Origin: Arthrobacter liuii
Lineage (GTDB): Bacteria > Actinomycetota > Actinomycetes > Actinomycetales > Micrococcaceae
Assembly (NCBI RefSeq): GCF_014639275.1
Contig: NZ_BMFW01000030.1
Location: 405 to 43,376, forward strand
DNA length: 42,972 bases
Direction: 5' to 3'
Position 1 is the stretch's first letter. The number at the start of each line of letters is the position of its first letter. The notes below the pieces were generated by a model. The model ran no database searches. It had not been told where the DNA came from and saw nothing but the letters and a program-made list of their open reading frames with translations. Positions 41,607 through 42,972 of this stretch are shown in pieces. The position numbers and the translations under genes were made by a program.

Positions 41607-42849
41607 TTATGCTGCAGCGAGTTCGGGGAGCAAAATCGCCTCCTCTACCGGTTTGGCGGGTGTTGTGTGCATGGTCTTGAGTTCGGCCATGAAGGCCTCG
41701 GAAAGGTAGCGGCGGTCCCCGGCTTCCCACTCGTCATGTTGTTCGACGAGGACCGCGCCGGCGAGCCGGAGGAGGGCTGTCGGGTTGGGGAAGACCCCGA
41801 CGACATCGGTCCGTCTTTTGATTTCTTTATTGACCCGTTCCATGGGATTTGTGGACCAGACCTGGCGCCACTGTTTCGCCGGGAACCCGGTGAATGCGAG
41901 TACGTCCTCCCGGGCGTCGACGAGCATCGCGGCGACCTTCGGGTGGGATTTGCCGAGCATCCGGGTAACCTCGTCGAACTGGGTGTTCACGTGGCCGGCG
42001 TCGGGCTGGGCGAACACGGTGCGGATGATCGAAGCGACCATCTCCTGGGATCCCTTCGGGACGGTGGAGAGCACGTTGCGCATGAAATGCACTCGGCAGC
42101 GCTGCCACGCGGCACCCTGGAACACCGTCCCGATGGCTTTCTTCAGGCCGGTGTGGGCGTCGGAGATCACCAGTTTCACTCCGTCCAGTCCGCGGGTCTT
42201 CAGCGACCGCAGGAACGCGGTCCAGAACCCCTCGTTCTCGCTGTCGCCGACGTCGAAGCCCAGGACTTCCCGGCGCCCGTCCTCGGCCACCCCGAAGGCG
42301 ACCACGACCGCCTGGGAGACGACGCGGCGCCCGACGCGGGCTTTGCAGTAGGTGGCATCCAGGAACACGTACGGGTAGTCCATGGTCGAGAGGTCCCGGT
42401 CCCGGAACGCGCCGACTTCGTGGTCCAGGTCCTCGCAGATCCGGGACACTTCGGACTTGGAGATGCCGGTGTCAGGCCCCGAGCGCTTTGACCAGGTCAT
42501 CGACCTTGCGGGTGGAAACCCCGTGCAGGTAGGCCTCCATCACGACAGCGTAGAGGGCTTGGTCCACGCGGCGGCGCCGCTCCAGCAACGCCGGGAAGAA
42601 CGACCCGGTCCGCAGCTTGGGGATCTTCAGGCTCAGGTCCCCGGCGGTGGTCGTCAACGTCCTGGCCCGGGTCCCGTTGCGCTGTGCGGTACGGTCCTCG
42701 GTGCGCTCGAACGGGGCGGCGCCGATGAACGCGGTCGCCTCGGCCTCGATGAGCTGCTGGTACAGGGTTTCGGTCGCGGCGCGGATCCGGTCCGAGACAT
42801 CGGTGAGTTTCAGTTGGCCAAGGAGGTCAAGCAGGGCAGACTGGTCTAG
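41607..42849 (-). pseudogene. IS256-family transposase, frameshifted and missing its start
   Basis: Two overlapping frames together give a nearly full mutator-type transposase. The 5' part (42849 to about 42475) includes RTAQRNGTRA, KIPKLRTGSFFP and STRKVDDLVKALGA; one extra base near 42474 then creates a TGA. The other frame resumes DTGISKSEVSRICEDLD and contains VFLDATYCKAR, LVISDAHTGLKK and STNPMERVNKEIKRR, i.e. the complete DDE set, to the TAA at 41607. The first residues and start codon are absent because an IS5-type end abuts at the CTAG 42846-42849. It is different in sequence from the intact IS256 element at 20128-21509 and is inactive unless the frameshift is an assembly error. Confidence 0.85.
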
Positions 42850-42971
42850 GGCGTGTCTCCTAAAGCTGTCAGCCAGATGCTGATTGCTCGGAGGACTGCT
42901 CCGCCGCGGTAGGTGAGGGCGAGTTTGTCGTAGCGGGTTGCCAGGGCCCGCCACTGTTTGAAGGTGTTGAA
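42846..42971 (-). pseudogene. IS5-family transposase, C-terminal part (runs off the window)
   Basis: The last 41 codons of an IS5/IS427-type transposase read FKQWRALATRYDKLALTY, then RAISIWLTALGDTP and a TAG at 42846-42848. This is a conserved C-terminus of IS5-type enzymes. The remainder lies beyond the window, so whether the gene is intact is unknown; it is labelled incomplete here for that reason. Confidence 0.8.
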
Positions 42972-42972
42972 G
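42846..42972. mobile_element. End of an IS5-type element inserted into the IS256-type gene
   Basis: The element end reads GGGCGTGTCTCCTAAAG just after a CTAG at 42846-42849, directly at the beginning of the interrupted transposase gene. The other end and the target duplication are outside the window. Confidence 0.7.

Noticed and set aside
11572..42972. Search for CRISPR arrays, toxin-antitoxin pairs, restriction-modification, BREX, retron or CBASS modules.
   Set aside because: No regularly spaced repeats, no methyltransferase, reverse transcriptase or cyclase motifs, and no paired small toxin-antitoxin genes were seen.

Overview
The window is high-GC DNA with the gene content of an Arthrobacter/Pseudarthrobacter-type actinobacterium (Micrococcaceae). 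This is inferred from the GC-rich codon use, an otsA-otsB trehalose pair, a DUF4032 protein, an LCP-family cell-wall enzyme, LGFP repeats, an actinobacterial MobF relaxase and a gamma-butyrolactone-receptor-like TetR protein. It divides sharply at a tRNA-Thr gene near 11.4 kb.

Left part (1-11.45 kb) is orderly chromosome: an SRPBCC protein; a GH13 alpha-glucosidase with its LacI-family regulator behind two matching operator palindromes; a GlcD-like FAD oxidase; a DUF4032 kinase-like protein; a lone MalK/UgpC-type ABC ATPase; otsA-otsB with an 11-bp overlap; a membrane-anchored DsbA-like thioredoxin-fold protein; and tRNA-Thr(TGT). Several strong hairpin terminators separate these units.

Right part (11.45-42.97 kb) is accessory DNA. 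Directly after the tRNA lie a tyrosine integrase, an excisionase-like HTH protein and a MobF relaxase-helicase, the module of an integrated mobilizable element. A GH16-like lipoprotein, a ParA remnant without Walker A, a small partition-like partner and a 43-bp palindrome follow, suggesting plasmid ancestry. Next come a complete IS256-family insertion (30-bp ends, 8-bp target duplication), a GNAT acetyltransferase, a Gly-rich protein, an IS630 remnant, a secreted propeller-like protein, an LCP protein and a frameshifted cadD. From 27.5 to 36 kb there are mostly small lipoproteins and membrane proteins of unknown function plus one RecB/Cas4-like PD-(D/E)XK nuclease. The end carries a serine resolvase, a ScbR-like TetR regulator, a secreted subtilase with tandem LGFP repeats, and a frameshifted IS256-type transposase whose start is interrupted by an IS5-type element running off the window.

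No CRISPR array or complete known multi-gene defence system was recognised. The points most worth a second look are the tRNA-Thr mobilizable element with its candidate integrase arm sites and possible distal att repeat, the partition remnant with its palindrome, the stand-alone nuclease, and the LGFP-repeat protease.
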